DNA of 54,663 nucleotides from Nitrososphaerota archaeon (GTDB lineage Archaea; Thermoproteota; EX4484-205; JAAOZP01): NCBI GenBank assembly GCA_011605725.1, contig JAAOZP010000008.1, forward strand, positions 1 to 54,663. Reading direction: 5' to 3'. Shown here in pieces: positions 40,188 through 49,595 of the stretch. The notes beneath the pieces were generated by a model, which searched no databases, had not been told where the DNA came from, and worked only from the letters and a program-made list of their open reading frames with translations. Each line of letters starts with the position of its first letter. The first letter of the stretch is position 1. Both the position numbers and the translations under genes were made by a program.

Positions 40188-41522
40188 TCACCTTAGTCTT
40201 CCGCCAAGCTTTTTCAAAAGGCTCTCCGTCTTTAAACGAATCTCCTTCGGATCCTCATCCCTCGGGAAGTAAACCCTGATTGTGACGCTTTTGAAACCTT
40301 TTGGAATCTGCTCCCCGACGTATGTTTCAAGAACCTCTATCCTGGAGGCTTCAGGCATGAACCTCTCCAGAATCTCCCTGCAGAACTCGTGTTCAAACTC
40401 TGCTGGAAGCATTACGGAGAAGTCTAGGCTCGACTCTCCGAAGAGGCTTCTCCTAGTCTCCATCGTAGCCTTCTCGTCTAGAAGCATCACGTTGAAAAGG
40501 CTTAGGCTGACGGTTTTCTTCCTGCTCTCCTCTATTTCTATCGTGTCGGCTGAGATGCTTTTTAAAACCCCGACGTGGATCCTGCCTGTTTGAACGTTCT
40601 CCAAGCAGACTTTTCTCCCAACCAGGCTTTCAAGAATATTCTTATCCCTCTGCATTGTTGAAACCATCCTGTCCGATATTGAGAGAAGCGTTGTAGACGA
40701 TTCTGTTGAGGCGAAGTGTCTGCATGATGAAGCCACGTGTTCAACAATCCCTTTAACATTCCTAGTCTTAGTCTCAACGTAAAGGTTGACGGCTTGAGTT
40801 ATGAATTCTTCCTGAACCTCGAGAACATGCGGGTTGTGAACCTGGAGCTGCGCGTAGAGCTCAGGGTTTTGACAGATAACCCTGTAGACAATCGGGAGGA
40901 ACACGTTGTAAACCGGGCTTGAAAACCTTCTGGACTGTTTCAAGTCGATATTCATCTCCCTGATTACTCCTGCGAAAACCATGCTTGTGAAATGCGTTAA
41001 GCCTTGAACAATGCTCATCATCCTGTCATGGTTCTGAACACTCGTCTCAACGACTTCAAACCCTTTTTTCTCGAGAAAACCCTTGACGAGGCTGAACCAT
41101 TTTCCTGTTCTCACAGGTATCAGTATAACCACCTGTCCCCTGACATCCCTAATCCTTGGGCCGAACATCGGGTGTAGGCTCACCAGTTCAACACCCTGGG
41201 GAGCATGCTTCAGCATTGCTGAAACAGCCTCCGTCTTAACTGAGGCGATATCCATGAGGAGGGAGCCCTCCTTCATGCAGGGGGCTACTTCAGCTATTAC
41301 TTGCGGAGTGTTCTCCACAGGCACCGAGACGATGACGATGTCTGATTCTGCAGCAGCCCTCTTATTGTCCTTCTCATAGTTGACCCCTATTGTTCTGGCG
41401 AGTCTTAAACCCTCGATCTCATCCGGGTCGGCAACAGTAACCTGGAAGCCTCCTGTCTCCAGCAGCTGGTTAACTATCCATCTTCCCATTGAGCCGCATC
41501 CGCCTACTACTGTTATCCTCAT
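40188..41522 (-). CDS. tyrA: Prephenate dehydrogenase with C-terminal FDX-ACB-like domain
   Basis: 444 residues. N-terminal Rossmann fold VVGGCGSMGRWIVNQLLET; VSVPVENTPQVIAEVAPCM, DIASVKTEAVSAML and LVSLHPMFGPRIRDVRGQVV with the catalytic His; then helical QNHDRMMSIVQGLTHFTSMV. Residues about 290-355 look like a small barrel (VGRKVCLENVQTGRIHVGVL). Residues about 370-444 (GEQIPKGFKSVTIRVYFPRD, LLKKLGGRLR) resemble the ferredoxin-fold anticodon-binding domain of PheT. It oxidises prephenate to hydroxyphenylpyruvate for tyrosine. The tail could sense an aromatic amino acid; inference. Confidence 0.85.
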   Translation of the reverse strand: MRITVVGGCGSMGRWIVNQLLETGGFQVTVADPDEIEGLRLARTIGVNYEKDNKRAAAESDIVIVSVPVENTPQVIAEVAPCMKEGSLLMDIASVKTEAVSAMLKHAPQGVELVSLHPMFGPRIRDVRGQVVILIPVRTGKWFSLVKGFLEKKGFEVVETSVQNHDRMMSIVQGLTHFTSMVFAGVIREMNIDLKQSRRFSSPVYNVFLPIVYRVICQNPELYAQLQVHNPHVLEVQEEFITQAVNLYVETKTRNVKGIVEHVASSCRHFASTESSTTLLSISDRMVSTMQRDKNILESLVGRKVCLENVQTGRIHVGVLKSISADTIEIEESRKKTVSLSLFNVMLLDEKATMETRRSLFGESSLDFSVMLPAEFEHEFCREILERFMPEASRIEVLETYVGEQIPKGFKSVTIRVYFPRDEDPKEIRLKTESLLKKLGGRLR

Positions 41523-41600
41523 CCGTATTAGTCAGCCGGCTCCAGTATTTTTGTTTAACCCTCCTGGTGGCGCAGCGTTGGAAAAGGCTTCCCATAGTGT

Positions 41601-42149
41601 TTAAAGCTTGTAGAGATAAATGGTGTGGACATGCTGTCTTCCGGAGGGGAGGCTTATGGTTTTCAAAGGCTCAAGTTTCTCAAGAGGATGATCATGGACA
41701 ACTATCCTTGTTCCACTTCTACACTCGTCCAGGATCTTCAGGGAGAGTCTTCTAACTATAGGTGGGAAAGGATAGACGTATACTATGCTGAACCTGGATA
41801 AATCGGTTTGAAAAAGATCAGTGTGAACAATGTCAACCATGTGGCTTAAACCAGCCTCCCTAACCCTTCTCCTCGCTTTTTCAGCAAGGCCAGCGTCCAG
41901 CTCCAGGCCAACGCTGAAAACCCTGAATCTTCCAGCCGCCCTTATGAGAACCGTTCCATCCCCGCAGCCAGGGTCTACGAGAACATCCTTCAAACACGGC
42001 TCCGCCAGCTCAAGCGCAGCATCCACTACTTGAACAGGGCTCGGCGAATACGGGTATTCTGAGAGCATTCCCGCTAAAATGCTCACCCTATCCTCATCCT
42101 TAAGCCACGCGGAGTTTTCAAACGGTGCTGAAAGCATTCCCGTAGCCAA
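41601..42149 (-). CDS. Dot1-like small SAM-dependent methyltransferase (aKMT-like)
   Basis: 182 residues. YPYSPSPVQVVDAALELAEP precedes motif I VLVDPGCGDGTVLIRAAGRF, then FSVGLELDAGLAEKARRRVR, VDIVHTDLFQTDLSRFSIVY and GTRIVVHDHPLEKLEPLKTI. The layout and size match the archaeal protein-lysine methyltransferase aKMT class, which methylates many proteins including chromatin proteins. The motif VYVYPFPP replaces the usual TLYLL-like segment, so another substrate class is possible. Diverges from the GlmU-like gene with a 47-bp gap. Confidence 0.65.
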   Translation of the reverse strand: MATGMLSAPFENSAWLKDEDRVSILAGMLSEYPYSPSPVQVVDAALELAEPCLKDVLVDPGCGDGTVLIRAAGRFRVFSVGLELDAGLAEKARRRVREAGLSHMVDIVHTDLFQTDLSRFSIVYVYPFPPIVRRLSLKILDECRSGTRIVVHDHPLEKLEPLKTISLPSGRQHVHTIYLYKL

Positions 42150-42162
42150 GCCGCTAGGGAAA

Positions 42163-42176
42163 GGTTTAAAGTTAAC
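42163..42176 (+). promoter_or_regulatory. TATA-like box of the GlmU-like gene
   Basis: AGGTTTAAAGTTAA about 25 bp before the ATG at 42197. Confidence 0.4.
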
Positions 42177-42196
42177 TTTCCACAGGTGCGGGATGA

Positions 42197-43438
42197 ATGA
42201 GGATAATAGTGTTTGAAGACTCTGCGGCTCACAGCTTCGAGCCGCTGACCCTTACCCGGGGCGTGTTCGACCTCAGGCTGGGATTATTCTCGCTTGCCGA
42301 CCGTGTTAAGCACTACATGCAGGTTGAGCAGGTTGACTTCCTTGCGAGAAGCCATATTGCTGAACACGTTAGGGCGAGGAGGAGGGTGAAGGCTAACGAG
42401 CCTGAGGCTATTGACGATGAAACTGTTTTCGTAAACGGCCTACTGGTTTTCAACAGCGAGCTGCGAAGCATCGTTCAAAAGATTAGGCCTGAGACGATTG
42501 TAACCAGGCAGGGGAGGATTGTTCTAGCAAGGTTCAGCGAGGCTAGGGCGAGAGAGGTGGCTTCACTGCTCACTAACGCTCCAGGGGTTGAAGCTTTGAA
42601 GAAAATAAGGGAGAAGGCTTTGGAGGAGGCTGAGTACGAGGGTGACGCACTGCTATCCAGCCCCTGGGAGATTGTTGAAAGAAACAGCCTCCAGATAATC
42701 GAAGACTATGAGGCGATGCCTAGGCTTAGGCTCAGAATACCTCCCGAAGCAACCCTGATAGGGAGGAGGAGGAATGTTTACGTCGGCAGGGATACTGAGA
42801 TCGACCCGTGCGTCACCCTGGATTCCGTAAAGGGGCCGATATACATTGGGGAGGGATGCGAGATACGTGCCGGCAGCTTTATAGAGGGTCCTGCCTACAT
42901 TGGGCCCGGGACAATCATAAATCCTTCCTCCATCATTAGAGGCGGCTCAAACATTGGGCCGGACTGCAATATTGGTGGCGAGGTTGAGGCGACGGTGATA
43001 CATGGGCGTGTTGACAAGCAGTACTCAGGGTTCCTGGGGCATGCTTACGTCGGCGAATGGGTTGAGCTTGGACCATTGTTCGCAAACTCTGGAAACAGGC
43101 TTGGAAGCTGGACACCTGGTTTCGGCGGAATCATTGCTGACCATGTTAAAGCCTTTGCTGGAACCATGGTTTACGCTGGGAGAAGCATTGGGGTTGCGTC
43201 CCAGATAAGCGGGTACGTGTGCGAGAACGTTCCGTCATTCGTGTTCTACTCGAAGACAAGCGGGCAGCCGGTTTGCGAGATTGATGTTGAAGAAGTTTTG
43301 AAGACGGCGAGAAGAGCAGCTGCCCTGCGTGAAGAAGAGTTCACACCGGCTGACGAACAGCTGTTGAGAAGAGTCTTCGAGTTAACCAGGTTTGAGCGTG
43401 AAGCCTTGAAGCCATGCGGACCCAGCTTAGACCCTTAG
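42197..43438 (+). CDS. GlmU-related nucleotidyltransferase with left-handed beta-helix
   Basis: 413 residues. N-terminus IIVFEDSAAHSFEPLTLTRG then VFDLRLGLFSLADRVKHYM is the signature of the alternative GlmU-like family rather than classical GlmU. C-terminal hexapeptide repeats: GPIYIGEGCEIRAGSFIEGP, AYIGPGTIINPSSIIRGGSN, IGPDCNIGGEVEATVIHGRV, AYVGEWVELGPLFANSG. Predicted to make UDP-GlcNAc or a similar activated sugar, which would feed WecB and the glycan island. The canonical GxGTRM-like loop is replaced, as in this subfamily. Four bases overlap the convergent aldo-keto reductase. Confidence 0.82.
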   Translation: MRIIVFEDSAAHSFEPLTLTRGVFDLRLGLFSLADRVKHYMQVEQVDFLARSHIAEHVRARRRVKANEPEAIDDETVFVNGLLVFNSELRSIVQKIRPETIVTRQGRIVLARFSEARAREVASLLTNAPGVEALKKIREKALEEAEYEGDALLSSPWEIVERNSLQIIEDYEAMPRLRLRIPPEATLIGRRRNVYVGRDTEIDPCVTLDSVKGPIYIGEGCEIRAGSFIEGPAYIGPGTIINPSSIIRGGSNIGPDCNIGGEVEATVIHGRVDKQYSGFLGHAYVGEWVELGPLFANSGNRLGSWTPGFGGIIADHVKAFAGTMVYAGRSIGVASQISGYVCENVPSFVFYSKTSGQPVCEIDVEEVLKTARRAAALREEEFTPADEQLLRRVFELTRFEREALKPCGPSLDP

Positions 43439-44292
43439 GCCTGCGTGCCGACTGCATCGGCGAGCCTAGCCATATCAGCATCGTCAAGCCTCCAGCCTGT
43501 TGCCCCAGCGTTTTCAACAACCCTTTCAGGCCGGGATGCCCTGGGTATTGGGAAGACAATCCTGCTCCTGTTTACAAGCCAGTTTAAAGCTATTTGAGCA
43601 GGAGTCTTACCCCCGTGCTTCATGGAAACCTCTTCGAAAACCCTCGTCAGCCAGGCTTGCTTCCTAGCTAGAGCACCGTGAGCAAGAGGACGGTACGCGA
43701 GTATCGCGACACTGTTCTGCTCACAGTATGGCAGCAGGTCCTTCTCAATCCTCCTGGCCATCAGGCTGTATTCAACCTGGTTGGAGACAAGCTCGTACCT
43801 GGGCAGTGCTTCCTGCGCCCTCTTAAACTGCTCCAGGGAGAAGTTGCTTACGCCTATGTGCCTAATCTTCCCCTCATCGACAAGCCTACTCATCGCGCGC
43901 ATAGTTTCTTCAACAGGTATGGAGGGGTTCGGCCAGTGAACCTGGTATAGGTCAATATAGGAGCACCTCAGTCTCCTGAGGCTTCTCTCAGCAGCCTTCA
44001 AAACCTTTTCGTAACGAAGATTCGTAAGCCAGACCTTGGTGGCTATGAAAAGCTCGTCTCTTTTAAAGCCTTTTATGGCTTCCGCTACAAGACCCTCCGT
44101 CTCGTAGATTTCAGCGGTGTCGATAAGGTTGATGCCGAGCTCAATACCCTTTCTTAAAGCAGCAGTCTTCAGACTCCTACTTCTATGTAGACGCAGAAGC
44201 CTCGCTAGAACAATGTACGCAGGATCATAATAGGTTCCCATACCTATTACTGAAGCCTTGAAACCGGTTTTTCCAAACTCCCGGTACTCCAA
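43435..44292 (-). CDS. Aldo/keto reductase
   Basis: 285 residues. IGMGTYYDPAYIVLARLLRL is unusual at the N-terminus. GINLIDTAEIYETEGLVAEA holds Asp/Tyr of the catalytic tetrad, LFIATKVWLTNLRYEKVLKA the Lys, and DLYQVHWPNPSIPVEETMRA the His. IRHIGVSNFSLEQFKRAQEA and FPIPRASRPERVVENAGATG follow; the latter has the NADP-binding Arg-x-x-R pattern. Cytoplasmic NADPH-dependent carbonyl reductase; substrate unknown. Confidence 0.88.
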   Translation of the reverse strand: MEYREFGKTGFKASVIGMGTYYDPAYIVLARLLRLHRSRSLKTAALRKGIELGINLIDTAEIYETEGLVAEAIKGFKRDELFIATKVWLTNLRYEKVLKAAERSLRRLRCSYIDLYQVHWPNPSIPVEETMRAMSRLVDEGKIRHIGVSNFSLEQFKRAQEALPRYELVSNQVEYSLMARRIEKDLLPYCEQNSVAILAYRPLAHGALARKQAWLTRVFEEVSMKHGGKTPAQIALNWLVNRSRIVFPIPRASRPERVVENAGATGWRLDDADMARLADAVGTQA

Positions 44293-44395
44293 ACCGTTAA
44301 CCCCCTGTTCGTGAAAATTTTAAACGTTTCGGCTGCAAGCATGCTTCTAAGCGGTTCGGGAAAAACTTATTTTCAACACTCATGCTTACAGATGC

Positions 44396-44980
44396 GTGAG
44401 GATCTCGTTAACAGGTAGAAGCGCCCTGCTGATAGTGGATGTTCAAAACGATTTCCTACCTGGAGGAGCCCTTCCGGTTCCAAACGGGGACACGGTAATA
44501 GCCCCGTTGAACAATTATATTGGGCTGTTCGCGAAACGGGGTCTACCTGTTTTCGCAACTAGAGACTGGCATCCTAAGCAGCATGTGAGCTTCAGGGAGA
44601 GAGGAGGACCATGGCCTCCCCACTGCGTGCAGAACACTCGGGGTGCTGAAATATCGAGCATGCTTAACCTGCCGCCCGGCGTAAGGATTGTTGACAAGGC
44701 TTTCTCGCCTGACAGAGACGCCTACTCGGGTTTTCAGGAGACTGTTCTAAGCCTGGAGCTGCATAGGCTTGGAGTTAAAAGGCTTTTCATAGGCGGGCTT
44801 GCAACAGACTACTGTGTTAAAGCCACTGTTATCGACTCCATAGACCTGGGTTTTGAAACGGTTCTTCTCCTTGACGCTGTTAAAGGGGTTGACGTGAATC
44901 CTGGAGACAGTGAGAAAGCTGTTCGGGAAATGATTTTGAAAGGAGCCGTAGGAATTACTCTGAACGATGTTCTCCATTAA
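44396..44980 (+). CDS. pncA: Nicotinamidase
   Basis: 194 residues from GTG 44396. LIVDVQNDFLPGGALPVPNG has the catalytic Asp. ATRDWHPKQHVSF has metal-binding Asp and His. WPPHCVQNTRGAEI, DKAFSPDRDAYSGFQ and GGLATDYCVKATVIDSIDLG with the nucleophile Cys follow. It deamidates nicotinamide to nicotinate. It converges on the pncB gene with a seven-base gap, so both NAD-salvage steps sit side by side. Confidence 0.93.
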   Translation: MRISLTGRSALLIVDVQNDFLPGGALPVPNGDTVIAPLNNYIGLFAKRGLPVFATRDWHPKQHVSFRERGGPWPPHCVQNTRGAEISSMLNLPPGVRIVDKAFSPDRDAYSGFQETVLSLELHRLGVKRLFIGGLATDYCVKATVIDSIDLGFETVLLLDAVKGVDVNPGDSEKAVREMILKGAVGITLNDVLH

Positions 44981-44987
44981 GAAAACT

Positions 44988-46340
44988 CTAGCCCTGTTTC
45001 TCAGGAAGCAGCTTCTTAATCAGCTGCCTGCCTAAATCCATTATTTTCTCACTCACCTGCACCGGGTAGGCCTCTGGGCTTCTAATCCTCTTATACTCTT
45101 CCGGAAGCTTCTCAAGCTCCCTCCTGGCTTTCTCCCTTATCTCGTCGAGCTTCGGAAGCCTATAGGTAAGCCTGCCATCCTTAAAGATTTGAATGAGCCT
45201 CCCCTCTCCCTCCAGATTCTCGTCGCAGAGCCCAATAATGTCTTTAACATACTTCCCATTCTCCTCAACCCTGTAAACCTGCTTCGCCCCGGGCAGGGTT
45301 GCCTTCTCCCCCTCAGCGATCTTCATCCTTGGAACAAGCCTACCGTTCTCCTCGCTTTCAACAAGCTTGTAAACCATGTCCGTCTTAGGAGCGTCGTCGG
45401 AAGTCACTAGCGAAGAGCCTACTCCGAAAACATCTATCTGCGCACCCCTGTTCAAATAGTCTTCAATCACATACTCGTCGAGACCACTGCTCACGAATAT
45501 CTTGGTTGAGTTGAAGCCTGCTTCATCCAGGATTCTCCTAGCCTCTTTGCTTAGGCTCAGCATGTCTCCAGAATCCATTCTAACACCTTTCAGCTCCTTT
45601 TTCCCAGTCAGCTCCTCAACGGCTTCAATCGCGTTCCTCACCCCGCGCAAAGTGTCATACGTGTCTACGAGTAGAACAGTATCAGTCCCCCATGTTTTCA
45701 ACCAGGCTTTGAAAGCCTCCTTCTCGCTGGGGAAGGCTTCAACATAGGAGTGGGCCATCGTCCCGTAGACGGGGATCCCGTATTTTTTCCCGGCTAAAAC
45801 GTTGGAGGTTCCGACGCATCCGCCGATGTAGCTTGCCCTAGCAGCCTTAACCCCAGCGTCTACGCCGTGAGCCCTTCTGGAGCCGAAGTCAACCACCTGC
45901 CTCCCCTTCGCGGAGCTAACGATTCTCGAAGCCTTCGTCGCGATAAGTGTTTGAAAATTAACAGCGTTTATCATGAAGGTTTCGAAGAACTGTGCCTCGA
46001 TTATGGGCGCGGTAACCCTTATTATCGGCTCGTTCTGGAAGACAAGCTCCCCCTCAGGAAGAGCCCAAACATCACCGGTGAACCTTATTCTGGAGAGGAA
46101 TTTCAGAAAATCCTTCTCAAACCCTTTCTCCTCGAGAAACTCCAAATCCTCCTTCTCAAACCTGAAGTTCAGAAGATAGTTGCAAACATCCTCCAGCCCC
46201 GCAGCTATCAGATACCCCCGGTTGGGCGGGAGCCTTCTGACGAAAAGCTCGAAAGTGGCTTTAATATTCCCGGTTTTAAAATATGCTTGAGCCATTGAAA
46301 CCTCGTACAGGTCGGTGAACAGCGCCATGCTTCCCTCCAT
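44988..46340 (-). CDS. pncB: Nicotinate phosphoribosyltransferase
   Basis: 450 residues. LFTDLYEVSMAQAYFKTGNI, ATFELFVRRLPPNRGYLIAA, ASRIVSSAKGRQVVDFGSRR then AHGVDAGVKAARASYIGGCV, GTMAHSYVEAFPSEKEAF and LKGVRMDSGDMLSLSKEARR, FVSSGLDEYVIEDYLNRGAQ are diagnostic. It converts nicotinate and PRPP to nicotinate mononucleotide. The product of the neighbouring PncA is its substrate. ATG 46340, or 46328 (second Met). Confidence 0.93.
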   Translation of the reverse strand: MEGSMALFTDLYEVSMAQAYFKTGNIKATFELFVRRLPPNRGYLIAAGLEDVCNYLLNFRFEKEDLEFLEEKGFEKDFLKFLSRIRFTGDVWALPEGELVFQNEPIIRVTAPIIEAQFFETFMINAVNFQTLIATKASRIVSSAKGRQVVDFGSRRAHGVDAGVKAARASYIGGCVGTSNVLAGKKYGIPVYGTMAHSYVEAFPSEKEAFKAWLKTWGTDTVLLVDTYDTLRGVRNAIEAVEELTGKKELKGVRMDSGDMLSLSKEARRILDEAGFNSTKIFVSSGLDEYVIEDYLNRGAQIDVFGVGSSLVTSDDAPKTDMVYKLVESEENGRLVPRMKIAEGEKATLPGAKQVYRVEENGKYVKDIIGLCDENLEGEGRLIQIFKDGRLTYRLPKLDEIREKARRELEKLPEEYKRIRSPEAYPVQVSEKIMDLGRQLIKKLLPEKQG

Positions 46341-46517
46341 ACGTAGAATAATTTAAGAAAGCTCTAGATAAATCTTAATTCTGAATAACACATGCTGCAC
46401 AGGCTTTTTCAACGGGACTTTCCCAGCGGGCCATATCCTCTTTCAAGCTCCGTTTCACCTGGCAAGACGATGGTGAAGCGTTAATGCTTAAATGCTCCAC
46501 GCATGTTACGCTTCAGC

Positions 46518-48788
46518 ATGAAGCCTGAGGAACATGGGGCAATGCTTCAAGCCGGAGGCAGGGGGAGAGTGATTAAAGAGGGAGGCCTGCTTAGGCTCAT
46601 CGGGCTGCTGAAGCCTCACGTCAAGCTGCTCATCATATATATTGTTCTTTCAATAGTCTCCGCCGCCATAGGCCTGGTTCCACCCTACGTGAGCAAGATA
46701 ATAACCGACCAGGTTTTAATCCCAATGCGGAATCCAGAGCTGTTAATAAGCCTCGCAGCCCTGCTGGTCGGGCTTTACGTTTTAAACATCGCTGTCTCCG
46801 CCACTGCAGGCTACTTGACTGAGGTTCTCCACAACAGGGTTGTCCTAAACCTTCAGAAACGCCTATACTCCCATATGATGACTCTTAGCCTAGACTTTTT
46901 CGACCAGAGTCAAACAGGTGATCTTGTCGCCAAGATCTTCTCCTACACTAGGCAAATCCAGTCGTTCCTCATAGACGGGTTGCAGTCGATCATGGTTAAC
47001 GTTCTCATGTTGATCGGGACACTGATAATAATATTCACGATGAACCCTAGGCTTGCTTTAGCAGCTCTCACGCCGATACCGATAATAATAGTTGGAACAT
47101 GGGCTTACCAGAAGAAGGTTCGCTTCGCATTCCTAAGGGTTTGGAAGGTTACTTCAAACTTCATGTCGTACGTGACCTCCGTCCTCTCCTCAATAGTCCT
47201 TGTGAAGATACTTGGGATCGAGAGTATTGAGACCAGCAGGTTTCACAAGTATGCGGGCGACATTTACGACGCGCAAATAAACCTGGCTAAGGTTAACGTG
47301 CAGTACTTTCCAATTATGAATTTCTCCCTAACCCTTGCTTCAACCCTGATCATGCTTTTCGGCGGCTTCATGGTTTTAAACGGGGAGGCGACTGTGGGAA
47401 CAATAGTCGCCTTCCTAGGCTACGTGACGCAGGTTTACACCCCGATCAGGAGCCTAAGCCAGATTACAACACTATACGTGCAGGCTGAAACCGCTTACGA
47501 GAAGATCCTTGAAGTCTTAAACATGGAGCCGTCTGTGAAGGAGGCTGAGAACCCTGTCGACAGGAAGATAGAGGGAAGCATAAGTGTTGAAAACGTTTAT
47601 TTCGCATACTCTGAGAAACCTGTGCTTAAAGGCGTTTCCTTCAATGTTGAAAGCGGTGAGGTCTTAGGCATAGTTGGGCCGAACGGCTCAGGCAAGACAA
47701 CGCTCGTAAGGCTCCTCACAAGGCTTTACGATCCGGATGAGGGCAGAATCCTCTATGACAACGTTGACTTGAGAGAGCTGAAGCTAAGCACTTTCAGAAG
47801 CCAGGTGGTGATGGTTTCACAGGAGCCGCTTCTCCTTCCAGGCTCCATTGCCTTAAACATTGTGCACGGCTTCAAGGAGGCCTCGCCGATAGACGTGCTG
47901 GTAGCCTCGAAAATAAGCCGGGCCCACGAGTTCGTGATGAGGCTTTCCCTAGCCTACGATACGGATATTGGTGAAGCTGGGAAAAAACTATCCGGCGGAC
48001 AGAAGCAAATGGTGTGCATAGCTAGAGCGCTCGTGAGAAAGCCCCGCGTGCTTTTCCTAGACGAGTCGACTTCAAGCATCGCGATGGATCTTGAGGAGGA
48101 AATCATAAGGGGTGTTTTAAGCCATCTACCTGGTTCAACGCTAATCCTGATTTCCCACCGTCCAACACTCACCAAGTATGTGAACAGGGTGATAGAGGTT
48201 TACGACGGTAAGATTGTGAACGAGTATGACGGGCTTCTACGGGAAAGGCCTGGGCCGAGTGAAGCCGAGCATATTACTCTAATAGAACCGGCTAGTGTTA
48301 AGATAAGTTGTGAAAACGGTTCCCTCAGGGTTTCAACAAGAGAAGGCTATGTTTTACTGAACGTGAGCGCGAGACTGCCGTTCCCCGTTTCCTATCCTCA
48401 CATGGTTATACTGTACGATGAGAAGGATGATGAGCTCGGCATCATCGAGGATTACAGGAAGCTGGATGCGGAGAGCAGGGATGCGGTTGCCAGCTTCATT
48501 GCCGGGAAGTATAATGTTGCAAGGATTAGAAGGATTATTGAAGTGCTGCCTGTAGGCGGGGGGAGGAGGAGCGCTAACGTTATTGTTGTCTTCGAAGATG
48601 AGAATGGGAGCATCCGGAGGGAGACGGTTTTGCCCAACACTATTATTGTCCAGGGGAACAGGCTCTCCATCGTAACGTTTCACGGAATCTATGTAGCGGA
48701 TTTAAAAAGGCTTGACAGGAATACGCGTTTAGGATTGCTGTCGCTCGCCGTGGATGCGGAAGCCTTATGGAGCCCCGTGCAACCCTGA
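46518..48788 (+). CDS. ABC-type exporter half-transporter with C-terminal DUF1854-like domain
   Basis: About 756 residues. TATA-like TTAAATGC near 46488 would start transcription near 46513, so ATG 46518 is favoured over 46503. Six helices (LLIIYIVLSIVSAAIGLVPP to LTLASTLIMLFGGFMVLNGE), then a nucleotide-binding domain: Walker A GPNGSGKTTLVRLL, Q-loop VVMVSQEPLLLPG, signature LSGGQKQMVCIARAL, Walker B VLFLDESTSS, His switch ISHRPT. After residue about 620 an extra domain (ITLIEPASVKISCENGSLRV, HMVILYDEKDDELGIIEDYR, TIIVQGNRLSIVTFHGIYVA) resembles DUF1854. The Glu after Walker B Asp is present. Substrate unknown. Confidence 0.85.
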   Translation: MKPEEHGAMLQAGGRGRVIKEGGLLRLIGLLKPHVKLLIIYIVLSIVSAAIGLVPPYVSKIITDQVLIPMRNPELLISLAALLVGLYVLNIAVSATAGYLTEVLHNRVVLNLQKRLYSHMMTLSLDFFDQSQTGDLVAKIFSYTRQIQSFLIDGLQSIMVNVLMLIGTLIIIFTMNPRLALAALTPIPIIIVGTWAYQKKVRFAFLRVWKVTSNFMSYVTSVLSSIVLVKILGIESIETSRFHKYAGDIYDAQINLAKVNVQYFPIMNFSLTLASTLIMLFGGFMVLNGEATVGTIVAFLGYVTQVYTPIRSLSQITTLYVQAETAYEKILEVLNMEPSVKEAENPVDRKIEGSISVENVYFAYSEKPVLKGVSFNVESGEVLGIVGPNGSGKTTLVRLLTRLYDPDEGRILYDNVDLRELKLSTFRSQVVMVSQEPLLLPGSIALNIVHGFKEASPIDVLVASKISRAHEFVMRLSLAYDTDIGEAGKKLSGGQKQMVCIARALVRKPRVLFLDESTSSIAMDLEEEIIRGVLSHLPGSTLILISHRPTLTKYVNRVIEVYDGKIVNEYDGLLRERPGPSEAEHITLIEPASVKISCENGSLRVSTREGYVLLNVSARLPFPVSYPHMVILYDEKDDELGIIEDYRKLDAESRDAVASFIAGKYNVARIRRIIEVLPVGGGRRSANVIVVFEDENGSIRRETVLPNTIIVQGNRLSIVTFHGIYVADLKRLDRNTRLGLLSLAVDAEALWSPVQP

Positions 48789-48836
48789 CTTTAAACAATG
48801 AAGAAGTATTGGGATGATCATCCCGGAGCAGAGTGT

Positions 48837-49595
48837 TCAGTGTTGAAGCCTTTCCCCGCATGTTTCACAAGATTCTGAACGCTTTATTTCAATCGTTTCT
48901 AAAAGCATGTTTCTGAGGTCGAAGAAGAGCAGCTTACTCTTAAGAATAGGCTTAACCCCAGTGATTATTCTCACAGCCTCAGAAACCTGTATGCTCGCCA
49001 CTATGGAGACGAGCGAAGGATGCACGCCGACCGTCGCGCAGGTTGCTGAAGGCTCCTGACGGGGAAGAAAACAGTCTAAACACGGTGTCTCCCCAGGGAT
49101 TATCGTCGAAGCGTTTCCAAACATTTCTACAGCTGATCCGAATACGTAGGGCACATGGAGCTTAACACAAGCCCTGTTTACAATCCTTCTCACGCGTAGA
49201 CTGTCTAAGCCGTCTAGAACAACGTCGACGCCTTTAACAATGCTCTCCGCATTGTAATCGTTTACTGAAAGAGGAAGCGCTTCAACCTCGACATCAGGAT
49301 TTATTTCCCTAATCCTGTTTTCAGCAGCCTTAACCTTAAGCATGCCCAGCGTCTTAACGCTGTAAACCCCCTGCCTGTGAAGATTTACTCTTTCAACAAC
49401 ATCGTGATCCACTATCCTCAGGAAGCCGATGCCCATGCCTGCGAGCTGAGTAACCATGGTTGAGCCAAGCCCGCCGACGCCGACGACGCAAACCCTTGCT
49501 TTTCTAATCCTCACCTGTCCCTCATAACCTATGTCCCTAAGGGCAATCTGCCTAGAGTAGACATCCATCTCCCCTTCGGACAGTTCGCGAAGCAT
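48837..49595 (-). CDS. E1-like adenylyltransferase (MoeB/ThiF/HesA family)
   Basis: 252 residues. SRQIALRDIGYEGQVRIRKA, ATP site VVGVGGLGSTMVTQLAGMGI, RIVDHDVVERVNLHRQGVYS, then PCLDCF and CETCGE forming the zinc-binding Cys pairs, and SATCATVGVHPSLVSIVASI. No C-terminal rhodanese. It adenylates the C-terminal Gly-Gly of a MoaD/ThiS-like protein. About 45% similar by eye to the E1 part of the protein at 52696-53907, a diverged paralogue. It is away from a MoaD gene, the nearest being at 50541. Confidence 0.85.
   Translation of the reverse strand: MLRELSEGEMDVYSRQIALRDIGYEGQVRIRKARVCVVGVGGLGSTMVTQLAGMGIGFLRIVDHDVVERVNLHRQGVYSVKTLGMLKVKAAENRIREINPDVEVEALPLSVNDYNAESIVKGVDVVLDGLDSLRVRRIVNRACVKLHVPYVFGSAVEMFGNASTIIPGETPCLDCFLPRQEPSATCATVGVHPSLVSIVASIQVSEAVRIITGVKPILKSKLLFFDLRNMLLETIEIKRSESCETCGERLQH

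Noticed and set aside
43885..43900. GCGCGC in the aldo/keto reductase as a scar
   Set aside because: The enzyme is continuous and motif-complete across this site.
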